A stretch of 64,000 nucleotides of DNA, taken from contig JBBIQS010000014.1 in the NCBI GenBank assembly GCA_037442205.1, positions 39,243-103,242 of the forward strand, read 5' to 3'. The stretch's first letter is position 1, and each line of letters begins with the position of its first letter. The position numbers and the translations under genes are program-made. Positions 44,837 through 53,430 of this stretch are shown here, piece after piece. The notes under the pieces were generated by a model. The model was not told the DNA's origin. It saw only the letters and a list, made by a program, of their open reading frames with translations, and did not search any database. This stretch comes from JBBIQS01 sp037442205 (GTDB lineage: Bacteria; Myxococcota; Myxococcia; Myxococcales; UBA5297).

Positions 44837-45868
44837 TCAGCAAATCCGCGGCATCGGCTCGCCCTCGGGCTCGGCGACCAGCCGCCGGCCAAAGCCGGTG
44901 TCGAGGATCACCGAGCCGGGCCGCTCAGCCAGACAGGTGCCGACGATTTCCGCCTGCCTGCCCTGCGGATGCGCGCGCAGGGCCGAGAGCACCTTGTCGG
45001 CGACCTCGGCGCGAACGCCGATCACCGCCTTGCCCTCGTTGGCCACGTGCAGCGGATCGATCCCCAAGAGCTCGGAGACCGCCCTCACCTCGTGGCTGAT
45101 CGGGACCTTCTGCTCCTCGAGCAGGATCCCCACCCCGCTCTTGCCGGCCATCTCATGGAGCGCGCTGGCGAGCCCGCCGCGGGTCGGGTCCTTCATGGCG
45201 CTGATGCCCGAGCCGGCGGCAGCCATCGCCGCCTTCACCATGCCGTTGATCGGCGCCACGTCCGAGCGCAAGTCGCCCTCGAGCTTGAGCGAATGGCGCG
45301 AGCTCAGGATGGCGAAGCCGTGGTCGCCCATGGTCCCGGTGACGATGATCTTGTCCCCCGGCTTGAGGCCGCGGTCGGTGACCACGTGCTCGGCGAGCGC
45401 CACTCCGGCGGTGTTGATGACCAGCCCGTCGATCTCGCCCTTGCCCATCACCTTGGTGTCGCCGGTGACGATCGGCGCGCTGGCCTCCTGGCAAGCCTTG
45501 GCCATCGAGTCGCGAACCCGCTCCAGCTCCTCGCGCGAGAAGCCCTCCTCGATGATCACCGCGCAGGTCAGGCCCAGGGGCTCGGTGGCGCCCATCATCG
45601 CCAGGTCGTTGACCGTGCCGCTGATCGAGAGCCTGCCGATGTCCCCGCCGGGGAAGAAGCGCGGGTGGACCACGTGCGAGTCGGTGGTGATCACCAGCCA
45701 CTTGTCGCCGAAGCGGAGGGCGGCGCCGTCGTCCATCGCCGACAGGCCGATGCCGTCGACCTTCATCCCGCCGAAGCCCTCGAGGAAGACGCCCTCGATG
45801 AGCGCGCGCATCGCCCGGCCGCCGGCACCGTGCTTGAGCGCCACCTTGTCCCCGATCAGCCCCTTCAC
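44837..45868 (-). CDS. hypE: Hydrogenase maturation protein HypE
   Basis: 343 aa. Dehydrates the carbamoyl group carried on its C-terminal cysteine to the cyanide ligand of the [NiFe] site. The C-terminus PRIC is intact. HGAGGRAM, DDGAAL, GDTKVMGKG and KDPTRGGLASAL are typical AIRS-like ATP-binding blocks. The start is GTG at 45868, overlapping the hypD stop (GTGA). Confidence 0.95.
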   Translation of the reverse strand: MKGLIGDKVALKHGAGGRAMRALIEGVFLEGFGGMKVDGIGLSAMDDGAALRFGDKWLVITTDSHVVHPRFFPGGDIGRLSISGTVNDLAMMGATEPLGLTCAVIIEEGFSREELERVRDSMAKACQEASAPIVTGDTKVMGKGEIDGLVINTAGVALAEHVVTDRGLKPGDKIIVTGTMGDHGFAILSSRHSLKLEGDLRSDVAPINGMVKAAMAAAGSGISAMKDPTRGGLASALHEMAGKSGVGILLEEQKVPISHEVRAVSELLGIDPLHVANEGKAVIGVRAEVADKVLSALRAHPQGRQAEIVGTCLAERPGSVILDTGFGRRLVAEPEGEPMPRIC

Positions 45869-47016
45869 GCGCCCACCTCTCTCAGGTCCGGAACTCCGCC
45901 GTACTGGTGCCAGATCTTGCAGGTCCCCTCGCTCGACACCATGCACGCTCCGACCGGCGACTCGGGGGTGCACTCCTTGCCGAACAGCTCGCAGTCCTTG
46001 GGCGAGCGGATGCCGGCCATGATGTCGCCGCAGATGCAGCGCTGCGCCAGCTCCGGCGGGGCGAACTGCCACAGCCGGCTCAGATCGATCTTGAAGCGGC
46101 GACGGGCGTCGAACTGGGAGAACTCGTCGCGCAGCCTGAGGTTGCCGTTGGGGACGTGGGCGATGCCCCGCCAGCGCCCGCCGAGCGGCCGGAACACCTT
46201 CCACAGCTGCTCCTGGGCCTTGAGGTTGCCCTCGCGAGTGACGCAGCGCGGGTACATATTGATGACCTTGGGCGTGCGGTCGCGGACCAGCTCCACCAGC
46301 TCGACCAGCGCCGCCAGGATGTCGAGCGGCTCGAAGCCGGCCACCACCACCGGCAACTGGTGGCGCTTGACGAAGGGCTCGAAGACCGCGGTCCCGGTGA
46401 TGGTGGCGGCGTGGCCGGCGGCCAGGAAGCCCTCGACCTTGGAGTCGGGCATCTCGGCGACGATCTCCATCACCGGCGGGATGTACTTGTGCGCCGAGAG
46501 CACCGAGAAGTTCTTGGGGACGCCCTGCAGCAGCACCGCGGCGGTGGCCACGGCGGTGGTCTCGAAGCCGGTGGCGAAGAAGACGATCTCCTCGTCGGTC
46601 TGGCGCGCCAGCTCCACCGCCTGGGCGATGGAGTAGACGACCTCGATCTTGCCGGTCTCGCCCTGCACGTCGGCCAGCGACTTGACCGTGCCCGGGACCT
46701 TGAGCATGTCGCCGTAGGTGGCCACCCGCACCCCGGACAGCGCCAGCGCCACCCCCTCGTCGACCTCGGGGACGTCGGTGATGCACACCGGGCAGCCTGG
46801 GCCCATGATCACGTGGAGCTCGCGGGGGAAGACCGCGCGCAGCCCGAATCGGGCGATGGCCTGCTCGTGGCTGCCGCAGACGTGCATCACCGAGACCGGG
46901 GCCCGCCCGATCTCCTTGACCGCCGAGTGCAGGGCCGCGGTGAGGGCCTTGGCCCGGACCGGGTCGCGGAACTTCATCTCCTGGAGCGCCGGGGCGCGCG
47001 GCAGGCCGGGGCTCAT
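45865..47016 (-). CDS. hypD: Hydrogenase maturation protein HypD
   Basis: 383 aa Fe-S scaffold that assembles the Fe(CN)2CO unit with HypC. Conserved motifs: MHVCGSHE (catalytic Cys), GPGCPVC, FFATGFETTA, and the C-terminal cluster cysteines (RCICGDIM, KDCELFGKECTPE). The ATG at 47016 has AAGGAGG upstream and overlaps hypC by 4 bases. Confidence 0.96.
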   Translation of the reverse strand: MSPGLPRAPALQEMKFRDPVRAKALTAALHSAVKEIGRAPVSVMHVCGSHEQAIARFGLRAVFPRELHVIMGPGCPVCITDVPEVDEGVALALSGVRVATYGDMLKVPGTVKSLADVQGETGKIEVVYSIAQAVELARQTDEEIVFFATGFETTAVATAAVLLQGVPKNFSVLSAHKYIPPVMEIVAEMPDSKVEGFLAAGHAATITGTAVFEPFVKRHQLPVVVAGFEPLDILAALVELVELVRDRTPKVINMYPRCVTREGNLKAQEQLWKVFRPLGGRWRGIAHVPNGNLRLRDEFSQFDARRRFKIDLSRLWQFAPPELAQRCICGDIMAGIRSPKDCELFGKECTPESPVGACMVSSEGTCKIWHQYGGVPDLREVGA

Positions 47017-47303
47017 GGCGCCTCCTTCTTGCCGGTGGCGGCGATCTCGGCATGGACGTCGGCGGCCATCAGGTCGTCGGCGTCCTGGATCTTGAGCAGC
47101 TGATCGAAGAGGGCCAGCGTCTCGCCGATCTCCTCCTCGGGAATGCGGTGGATGGCGAAGCCGACGTGGTTGAGGATGTAGTCGCCCACCGCCACCGGCG
47201 CGTCGCAGATCTCCAAGCGCACCTCGCGCTTGACGCCGAAGAAGTCGACGGTGGCCACGGTCCCGTCGACCGACAGCACCTTGCCCGGCACCCCCAAGCA
47301 CAT
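47013..47303 (-). CDS. hypC: Hydrogenase maturation chaperone HypC
   Basis: 96 aa. The N-terminal MCLGVPGKV with essential Cys2 is intact; YILNHVGFAI is the core strand. The C-terminal 25 residues are a family-typical variable tail. First gene of hypC-D-E-(ECH)-A-B. hypF and hydrogenase structural genes are not in the window, so the target enzyme must be encoded elsewhere. Confidence 0.96.
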   Translation of the reverse strand: MCLGVPGKVLSVDGTVATVDFFGVKREVRLEICDAPVAVGDYILNHVGFAIHRIPEEEIGETLALFDQLLKIQDADDLMAADVHAEIAATGKKEAP

Positions 47304-47330
47304 TCGAACTGCCCCCTTCGCCGCCGACCC

Positions 47331-47350
47331 GAAGCTCGCCCCCGAGCTTC
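47331..47350. promoter_or_regulatory. Palindrome in the hypC upstream region
   Basis: GAAGCTCG, loop CCCC, CGAGCTTC: a perfect 8-bp stem 28 bases before the hypC ATG. It could be a repressor site or a leader hairpin. No sigma-54 (GGCAC-N5-TTGC) element was found nearby. Confidence 0.45.
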
Positions 47351-47584
47351 AAATGACCAAGCGGCCATCCGCGAGGCCGCGAGCCTAGCAGGCGGCCATG
47401 GACGCGCCAACGCGCTCAGACTCAACGGCGGTCAGAGCCCGGCAACAAGATGCGCGACCCTCAGTACTCGCATTTAAACCACCGGCGGCCCCCGCGAAAT
47501 GTCCGAGCCGGGGCGATGTCGAGAACTAGACGGACGCGCGCGCGGCCTTGACGCGGCCGGCCCGTCGGTGTGCAAGTGGGAACC

Positions 47585-48043
47585 ATGGACGTGACGCTGC
47601 GACCGCTGCGCCCCGACGAGTGCGAGGCCGCCGGAGCCCTGATCGGCACCAACGAGCTCTGGCGCCGCTACGCCTATTCACCCGAGCGCGCCGCCGCCGA
47701 CCTGGCCAGGGCCATCGCCGCCGGCGACCTGGTGCTCGGCGCCTTCGCAGAGCATCTGCTCGGGCTGGCCTGGGTAATGCCGGCCGCGGGCTTCGGCCGC
47801 TCGCCCTACCTCAAGCTCCTGGCGGTCGCCCCCTCTGAGCACTCGCGCGGCGTCGGCGCCAGGCTGCTCGAAGCCACGCTCGAGCACTTCCGGGGCAAGG
47901 CGAGTTGGTACTTCCTGCTCGTCTCGGATTTCAACGAAGGGGCGCAGCGCTTCTACCAGCGCCATGGTTTCGCCCAGGTGGGCGGCCTTCCCGACTTCGT
48001 GCTTCCGGGAGTGAGCGAGCTCATCTACTGGCGCCGCATCTGA
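47585..48043 (+). CDS. GNAT family acetyltransferase
   Basis: 152 aa. The acetyl-CoA motif is LLAVAPSEHSRGVGARLLEATL, with motif A Q/RxxGxG/A reduced to SRGVGAR. The C-terminal strand AQRFYQRHGFAQVGGLPDFV is typical. The acceptor substrate cannot be predicted. ATG at 47585 is preferred to the GTG five codons upstream. Single gene, divergent from hypC. Confidence 0.85.
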   Translation: MDVTLRPLRPDECEAAGALIGTNELWRRYAYSPERAAADLARAIAAGDLVLGAFAEHLLGLAWVMPAAGFGRSPYLKLLAVAPSEHSRGVGARLLEATLEHFRGKASWYFLLVSDFNEGAQRFYQRHGFAQVGGLPDFVLPGVSELIYWRRI

Positions 48044-48058
48044 CGGCCCGCCGCGCGC

Positions 48059-48463
48059 TCAGTGGCCCGCCTGCTGCTGGCGGACGTAGTTGGCCAGCTG
48101 GCGGTCCATGCCCTGGATGTGCCCCTCGAGCCACTCCGTCACCTCGTGAAAGAGCCGGGCGGCGACGGAGGGGCTCTCGCCCCAGCGCTCCCTGAGGTCG
48201 AGCACCTTGTCGATCAGGTAGGCGTGCTCCGAGACGTGCTCCTCGTACCCCGGGTACGAGTAGAAGCGCATCAGCATCTCCTCGGAGAGGAAATGGACCT
48301 CGGCGTAGTCGGCCAGCTGCTGCAGGAGGGAGTCGATCTCCCCTGTGCCGCCGCCGGAGAGCGCAGTGCCCAGCGCCGAAAGCATGGCGCCCAGAAGCTC
48401 GTGCTCGCGGTCGACCTCGGGGATGCCGAGCTTGGATGTCCCCTCGAGCTTTCGCACTGCCAT
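48059..48463 (-). CDS. Bacteriohemerythrin
   Basis: 134 aa diiron oxygen-binding protein. All seven iron ligands are present: His21, His57, Glu61, His76, His80, His115 and Asp120 (VDREHE; HFLSEE; YEEHVSEH; EGHIQGMD). No added signalling domain, so it is a single-domain oxygen store or sensor. ATG at 48463 with GGAGG, part of which lies at the foot of a large upstream hairpin. Confidence 0.92.
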   Translation of the reverse strand: MAVRKLEGTSKLGIPEVDREHELLGAMLSALGTALSGGGTGEIDSLLQQLADYAEVHFLSEEMLMRFYSYPGYEEHVSEHAYLIDKVLDLRERWGESPSVAARLFHEVTEWLEGHIQGMDRQLANYVRQQQAGH

Positions 48464-48472
48464 CGACCGCCT

Positions 48473-48530
48473 CCGCGGTTCGGCCTCCCGCGACCCTCGC
48501 CCATCACCCCGGGAAGCCGCCGAACCGCGG
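48473..48530 (-). promoter_or_regulatory. Leader hairpin at the hemerythrin ribosome binding site
   Basis: CCGCGGTTCGGC (48473-48484) and its exact inverse (48519-48530) are 34 bases apart and form a 12-bp stem in the minus-strand transcript. The last two G of the 3' arm are the first bases of the GGAGG ribosome site, so folding could reduce translation. Confidence 0.55.
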
Positions 48531-48911
48531 GTTGAATAACACCTACAAGCGGACGATGCCCGATTTTGCGGGCTGTCGCCCTGCCGGCAGCGTCAAACAC
48601 CTCAAACATTTGCGGGCAGTTGCCCCATCCGGACGAGCTGCGACGCGGCGCGCCATCCGCGGCCGGCGGGGGCTCGCTCGCCCGAGAAAAGGGAGCGGAG
48701 GGCGAGTGCCCGGTTGTGGGCAAGGTCGGCGGTCGAATATCCTGCCGACTCTGCCTCGCAGTTGTTAGTTCCCAAGCCCTTGACTACTCCCCTGCAGTCG
48801 TCGCGCTCGGCGCGCCCCTCTGCCTCCGCCCGGACTGCACCTCTGCCGCCGGCCGGGCAGCGCAAGGGCGATCGCCCTTCTTCTCTCTGTCGCTTCCTCG
48901 TGGAGGACCTC
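48531..48911. other. Intergenic stretch before the porin gene
   Basis: About 380 bases without a credible gene. It contains short inverted repeats (GTCGGC...GCCGAC near 48728) and a TTGACT at about 48779. It must carry divergent promoters for the hemerythrin gene and the porin gene; neither can be placed with confidence. Confidence 0.4.
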
Positions 48912-50069
48912 ATGCGTCGTGCCGCCCTGCTGCTCTCTGGCGTGCTGCTGCTGCCCGCCCTCGCGCTCGCCGAGCCGCCTCCCGACGAGAGCTCGCCCCA
49001 GCCGCCGGCCACCGTCCCCTCGGCCACCCTGCCCACCGCCTCCACCGGCGCGCCCGACGAGAAGCTGCGGATCGGCGGCTACGCCAAGGTCGGCTTCCTC
49101 TACGAACAGGCCGATCCCAACGTCGACTACATCGGCCACTCCAACGGCTTCCGGATGGCCGCCGCCCGCCTCGAGCTGACCGCCCACCCCAGCAAGCGGG
49201 CCGAGGTTGGACTTTCGATCGAGGGCGCCTTCGACCACCCCAGCGACTCGCTCAACGTCGCCGGCGACAAGATCGTCAGCCTCAAGGACGCCTACCTCTC
49301 CTACGAGTTCTTCCCGTTCGCGGTGCTGACCGCCGGCCAGTTCAAGGCTCCCTACATGGCCGAGACGCTGGCTCCCGACGCCGACTTGACCTTCTTCACG
49401 CGCTCGGTGGTCGAGGCCGGCATGCTCCCGCCCGAGGGCTACGCCGTCGATGGCCTGGGGCTGGGCCGGCAGCTGGGCACGTCCCTGAGCTCGCGGCGCC
49501 TCGAGCTGGGCCCGGTGGGCGTGACCTACGCCCTGGGGATCTTCAACGGCAACGGCCCCAACCGCCTGCTCAACGACAACCGCAGCATGACCCCCGCCGG
49601 CCGGATGTCGGTGGACTTCGACCAGATGGTGGCGGTGGGCGTGGCGGCGACGAAGAACCCGCACACCGTCGGCAACCGGCCCGACCTGGGCGAACAGGTC
49701 GATACCGGCTACACCGCCGACCTCAGCGCCAATCTCTACGGCGCGCGGGCGCTGGTCTCCTACACGGTTCGCACCCGGCAGCACCTGGAGGTGGTCCCCC
49801 AGATCGATGACGAGAAGGCCAACGGGTTGGTGGCGCAGGCCTCTTGGCGCTGCCCCAAGACCGGGTTGGAGGTGGCCTACCGCTTCGCCCAGCTCGCGCC
49901 GACCAACTACGTCACCTACTACAAGGTGACCCAGCACACCGCCGGCCTGAACTGGAAGCCCAGCGATCAGCCGGTGCGGATCTTCGCGGCCTACACCCTC
50001 CGCCTCGAGTCGGCCGACAAGCCGCTGAACAACAACAGCTTCGACCTCGGCGCCCAGCTGACCTTCTAG
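48912..50069 (+). CDS. Phosphate-selective porin O/P-like outer-membrane protein
   Basis: 385 aa. Signal peptide MRRAALLLSGVLLLPALALA. A Pro-rich linker precedes about 16 amphipathic strands, starting IGGYAKVGFLYEQAD and ending NNNSFDLGAQLTF with the C-terminal Phe expected for barrels. FFPFAVLTAGQFKAPYMAE resembles the OprP/OprO group. ATG at 48912 with GGAGG 5 bases upstream. Only 40 bases separate it from the PHP-hydrolase gene, so the two are likely one unit. Confidence 0.78.
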   Translation: MRRAALLLSGVLLLPALALAEPPPDESSPQPPATVPSATLPTASTGAPDEKLRIGGYAKVGFLYEQADPNVDYIGHSNGFRMAAARLELTAHPSKRAEVGLSIEGAFDHPSDSLNVAGDKIVSLKDAYLSYEFFPFAVLTAGQFKAPYMAETLAPDADLTFFTRSVVEAGMLPPEGYAVDGLGLGRQLGTSLSSRRLELGPVGVTYALGIFNGNGPNRLLNDNRSMTPAGRMSVDFDQMVAVGVAATKNPHTVGNRPDLGEQVDTGYTADLSANLYGARALVSYTVRTRQHLEVVPQIDDEKANGLVAQASWRCPKTGLEVAYRFAQLAPTNYVTYYKVTQHTAGLNWKPSDQPVRIFAAYTLRLESADKPLNNNSFDLGAQLTF

Positions 50070-50109
50070 CCGGTCCCCGGCTTTCGACCCGAGCTCACCA
50101 GGAGCGGTC

Positions 50110-53100
50110 ATGAAGTCATCCAAGTTCCTGTTGCCAGCCGCCGCCGTGGGGATGGGGGCGCTGGCCGCCCTCTCCGGCCACCTGTCGGCCTGCAGCAGCG
50201 TTTCCTCCAAGGCGATGGCCTTCCAGGCCAAGAGCCGCGACCAGCTGATCGGCGGGCCGCGGGCGCTGGGAGACGTCGGCGACCTCGTGCTCGCCAACGG
50301 GAAGGTGCGGGCGGTGATCCAGGCCGCCGGCGCCTCGCGCGGCTTCGGGGTCTTCGGCGGCAGCCTGATCGACCTCGACCTGGAGCGTCCCCGCCCGGCG
50401 GCCGGCGGCCAGCCCCAGGGCGCCGACGGCATCTCCGAGATCTTCCCGGCCTTCTTCCTGCGCGGCCTGGAGCCGGATTCGGTCTCGATCAAGGCCGACG
50501 GCTCCGACGGCGGCCCGGCCATCGTCAGCGTCAAGGGCAAGGGCAGCGAGTTCATCACCGAGGTCAAGCTGATCAACGACCTCTTCGTGGGCGACAAGTT
50601 TCAGTACGAGATCGAGTACATCCTCGAGCCCTACGACCCCAACGACCCCGACTCAGAGTTCAAGAGCCGCTCGCTGCTGATGCGGGTCACCGCCACCAAC
50701 GCCTCGGACAAGCCGCTGTCGCTGCCCACGCAGACCTTCCCGGTGGCCTTCGGGCTGGTGACGCTGTTCGGCGACGGGCAGAAGCTGTTCCTGCCGGGAT
50801 CGGCCGGCTACGACCTGCGCTTCTCCCTCGAGGACAGCTACAAGACCGCGCCCCCGCTGCCCAACCTGCCGGGCGTCATCTCGCGGGCGCTGGCCTCCAG
50901 CGGCGACAAGGTCTCCTACGCCCTGGCCCCCGAGCCCTCGCCGCGCAACTGGGTCTACACCCACCGCGCGGCCTACCCCGGAGCCACCCGCGACAGCCTG
51001 ATCATCCCCTTCGTCGCCGCCAGCTTCACCGGCGCCTTCTTCCACGATCCGCCCTCCGAGCTCGAAGCCGGCAAGGCCACCACCTACTCCTCGCGCCTCT
51101 TCGTGGGCACCGGCGACATTGCCTCGGCGCTCGACCTGGCCATGCAGGCCCACCACGACGAACTGGGGACCTTCCAGGCCACGGTCCGCGAAGAGGGGAC
51201 CGGCGTGCCGCTGGAAGGGGTCACCGTCAGCATCCTCGACTCCAAGCACAACGTGATCACCAGCGCCCGCAGCCAGAAGAACGGCGAGGTCAAGGCGATG
51301 GTTCCCCCCGGCCGCTACACCGCCGCCTCGGTGGCCCCCAACCGCCCCTCGCGCCTGACCGATCCGGAGCAGCCGATCGAGATCGAGGCCTCGGTGACCA
51401 AGCACTACGAGCTGACGGTCGGCGCCAAGTCCTGGCTGTCGGTCGCCGTGGCCGACAAGAGCGGGCGCCCGCTGCCGGCCAAGGTGACGGTGATCGGCAA
51501 GTACGGCGCCGAGCACGCCAAGGAGCATCCCCGCCACTTCCTCTACGACCTCAAGATCAACGAGCCGCTGCTCTACAGCGACCGCGCCGACATCTGGGCG
51601 GAGAACTACTCCAACAGCCAGGAGTTCATCGAGCGGGTGCTGCTGAGCGACGCCAAGGGCCTGGCCGAGGGCGACCTGCGCCCGGGCACCTACAAGGTGG
51701 TGGCCTCCCGCGGCCCCGAGTACACCGTCGCCGAGCGCGAGGTGACTCTTTCGCCCGGCGGCTCGACCACCCTCGGGCTGGTGCTCGACCGGGTGGTGGA
51801 CACCTCGACCTTCGTCGCCGGCGACTTCCACGTCCACACCTCGCACTCCATCGACAGCGGCATCAGCCTCGACGAGCGGGCGATGACCTATGCCGCCGAG
51901 GGCATCGAGTACCTGGCGGTCACCGACCACAACTTCGTGACCGAGCTGACGCCGGCCATCGCCCGCAACGTCCTGTCGGACTTCGTGCGCGCCTGCGTCG
52001 GGCTCGAGCTGACCACGCTCGAGCTGGGCCACTTCAACGGCTTCCCGCTCAACTACCAGCCTGGGGCCATCACCCGCGGCTCCTTCGATTGGTTCCGCCA
52101 TCCGTCCGGCGAGCTGTTCGACCGGCTGCGGCAGATCGGAGCCCTGGGCCCGGAGCGCACGGTGGTGGAGGTCAACCACCCGCGCGACACGATCATGGGC
52201 TACTTCAACGCCTTCAAGCTCGACAAGGACGGCAAGCCCAACGAGCGCACCGACATCGCGCGGCCGCAGGGCCCTGAGTTCGCGCTGTCGTCCTGGAGCG
52301 AGAGCTTCGACGCGCTGGAGATCTTCAACGGCAAGCGGCTGGAGCTGATGCGCACCTACCGCGTCCCCAAGCAGCTGCCGCCCCCGCCGCTGCCCACCAA
52401 CATCGCCCAGCTCAAGGCCGGCGAGGTGCTGACCGACAAGAACGGCTACCCGGCCTTCCCCGGCAACTTCGAGGACTGGCTCAACCTGCTCAAGCGCGGC
52501 AAGGTCATCACCGGCATGGGCAACTCCGACAGCCACCACGTGCTCGACGGGGAGGCCGGCTACGCCCGCAGCCTGGTGCAGATCGGCAAGAAGCCGGCGG
52601 TGGCCAGCCAGATCACCAACGACGAGGTCGCCGACGCGATCCACGCGCAGAAGGTGGTGATCACCAACGGCCCGGTGGCGGAGCTGACCGTCAATGGCTC
52701 CCCTATCGGCTCGCTGGTTTCGACGACCGACGGCGCGCTGACCATCGGGGTCAAGGTCCAGGCGGCGCCGTGGATGGACATCGCCGGGGTCAACCTGCTG
52801 GTCATGGACGGGGCCACCCTGCCCTGGGCGCCGCTCGACGACCCGCACGCGATGCGAGTCATTCCGGTGGAGCTCAAGTCCGGCGAGGTGGTGCGCGCCG
52901 AGACTACCGTCAAGCTCGCCCTCCAGAGCGACTCGCTGATCTTCCTCGAGGCCTACGGCAACAAGAGCATGTGGCCGGTGGTCCCGCCCAACGAGATCTC
53001 CGCGCTGATGATCAATGACGCGGTGAAGGTCATCGGCGGCTCCTTCGGAATGGGCGACGACGGCTACGGCAACCTTCGGCCCTCGCAGGTCCACCCGGTC

Positions 53101-53274
53101 ACGCCCTACGCCCTCACCAACCCGGTCTGGGTCGACGCCGACGGCGACGGCCAGTGCATGGGCAAGGGCCGCAACCGCTCGGCGCTGGAACAGCAGCCGA
53201 GGATCCCGGTTCCTGCCCAGACCGGCTACCGGTACATCGACCTCTTCCGACTGCTGCGCCAGTTCGACCACTAG
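50110..53274 (+). CDS. Lipid-anchored CehA/McbA-type PHP metallohydrolase
   Basis: 1054 aa. Lipobox LSAC (Cys28). Beta-rich domains (about 35-350), a carboxypeptidase-regulatory-like repeat (about 355-415, VTVSILDSKHNVITSARSQKNGEV) and another beta domain lead to a PHP domain (about 565-860) with metal-site motifs DFHVHTSHS, VTDHNF, EVNHPRD and GNSDSHH. CehA/McbA are carbaryl-type hydrolases, but the family is broad and the natural substrate is unknown. Probably periplasmic or surface exposed and coexpressed with the porin before it. Confidence 0.83.
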   Translation: MKSSKFLLPAAAVGMGALAALSGHLSACSSVSSKAMAFQAKSRDQLIGGPRALGDVGDLVLANGKVRAVIQAAGASRGFGVFGGSLIDLDLERPRPAAGGQPQGADGISEIFPAFFLRGLEPDSVSIKADGSDGGPAIVSVKGKGSEFITEVKLINDLFVGDKFQYEIEYILEPYDPNDPDSEFKSRSLLMRVTATNASDKPLSLPTQTFPVAFGLVTLFGDGQKLFLPGSAGYDLRFSLEDSYKTAPPLPNLPGVISRALASSGDKVSYALAPEPSPRNWVYTHRAAYPGATRDSLIIPFVAASFTGAFFHDPPSELEAGKATTYSSRLFVGTGDIASALDLAMQAHHDELGTFQATVREEGTGVPLEGVTVSILDSKHNVITSARSQKNGEVKAMVPPGRYTAASVAPNRPSRLTDPEQPIEIEASVTKHYELTVGAKSWLSVAVADKSGRPLPAKVTVIGKYGAEHAKEHPRHFLYDLKINEPLLYSDRADIWAENYSNSQEFIERVLLSDAKGLAEGDLRPGTYKVVASRGPEYTVAEREVTLSPGGSTTLGLVLDRVVDTSTFVAGDFHVHTSHSIDSGISLDERAMTYAAEGIEYLAVTDHNFVTELTPAIARNVLSDFVRACVGLELTTLELGHFNGFPLNYQPGAITRGSFDWFRHPSGELFDRLRQIGALGPERTVVEVNHPRDTIMGYFNAFKLDKDGKPNERTDIARPQGPEFALSSWSESFDALEIFNGKRLELMRTYRVPKQLPPPPLPTNIAQLKAGEVLTDKNGYPAFPGNFEDWLNLLKRGKVITGMGNSDSHHVLDGEAGYARSLVQIGKKPAVASQITNDEVADAIHAQKVVITNGPVAELTVNGSPIGSLVSTTDGALTIGVKVQAAPWMDIAGVNLLVMDGATLPWAPLDDPHAMRVIPVELKSGEVVRAETTVKLALQSDSLIFLEAYGNKSMWPVVPPNEISALMINDAVKVIGGSFGMGDDGYGNLRPSQVHPVTPYALTNPVWVDADGDGQCMGKGRNRSALEQQPRIPVPAQTGYRYIDLFRLLRQFDH

Positions 53275-53285
53275 GCGCGGCGCTC

Positions 53286-53302
53286 GGGCGCGCCCCGCGC
53301 CC
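53286..53302. terminator. Short hairpin after the PHP-hydrolase gene
   Basis: GGGCGCG, CCC, CGCGCCC, 12 bases after the stop codon. There is no T-run, so termination is uncertain. Confidence 0.35.
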
Positions 53303-53377
53303 TCGGCGCGAGCCAGCGGAGGGACACCGACTCTTACTGAGGGTCACTGTTCCTTCGCTGTCGTATTCTGTACTCTA

Positions 53378-53387
53378 ATTGCGCAAT
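53378..53387. promoter_or_regulatory. Palindrome ATTGCGCAAT in the 53.4 kb promoter region
   Basis: A perfect 10-base palindrome in the only AT-rich part of the 156-bp gap, 44 bases before the GTG at 53431. TCTAAT at 53375-53380 could be a -10, overlapping it. A regulator site is possible. Confidence 0.4.
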
Positions 53388-53430
53388 CACAGTCTCTCGC
53401 GCCTATCCGGCGGGGGACCTAGGGGGAAGC

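Noticed and set aside
47304..47584. Sigma-54 promoter for the hyp operon
   Set aside because: No GG-N10-GC element with suitable spacing was found on the minus strand.
50653..53271. Long antisense frame under the PHP-hydrolase gene
   Set aside because: Same cause: third-position GC bias keeps complementary frames open. No family-like sequence.
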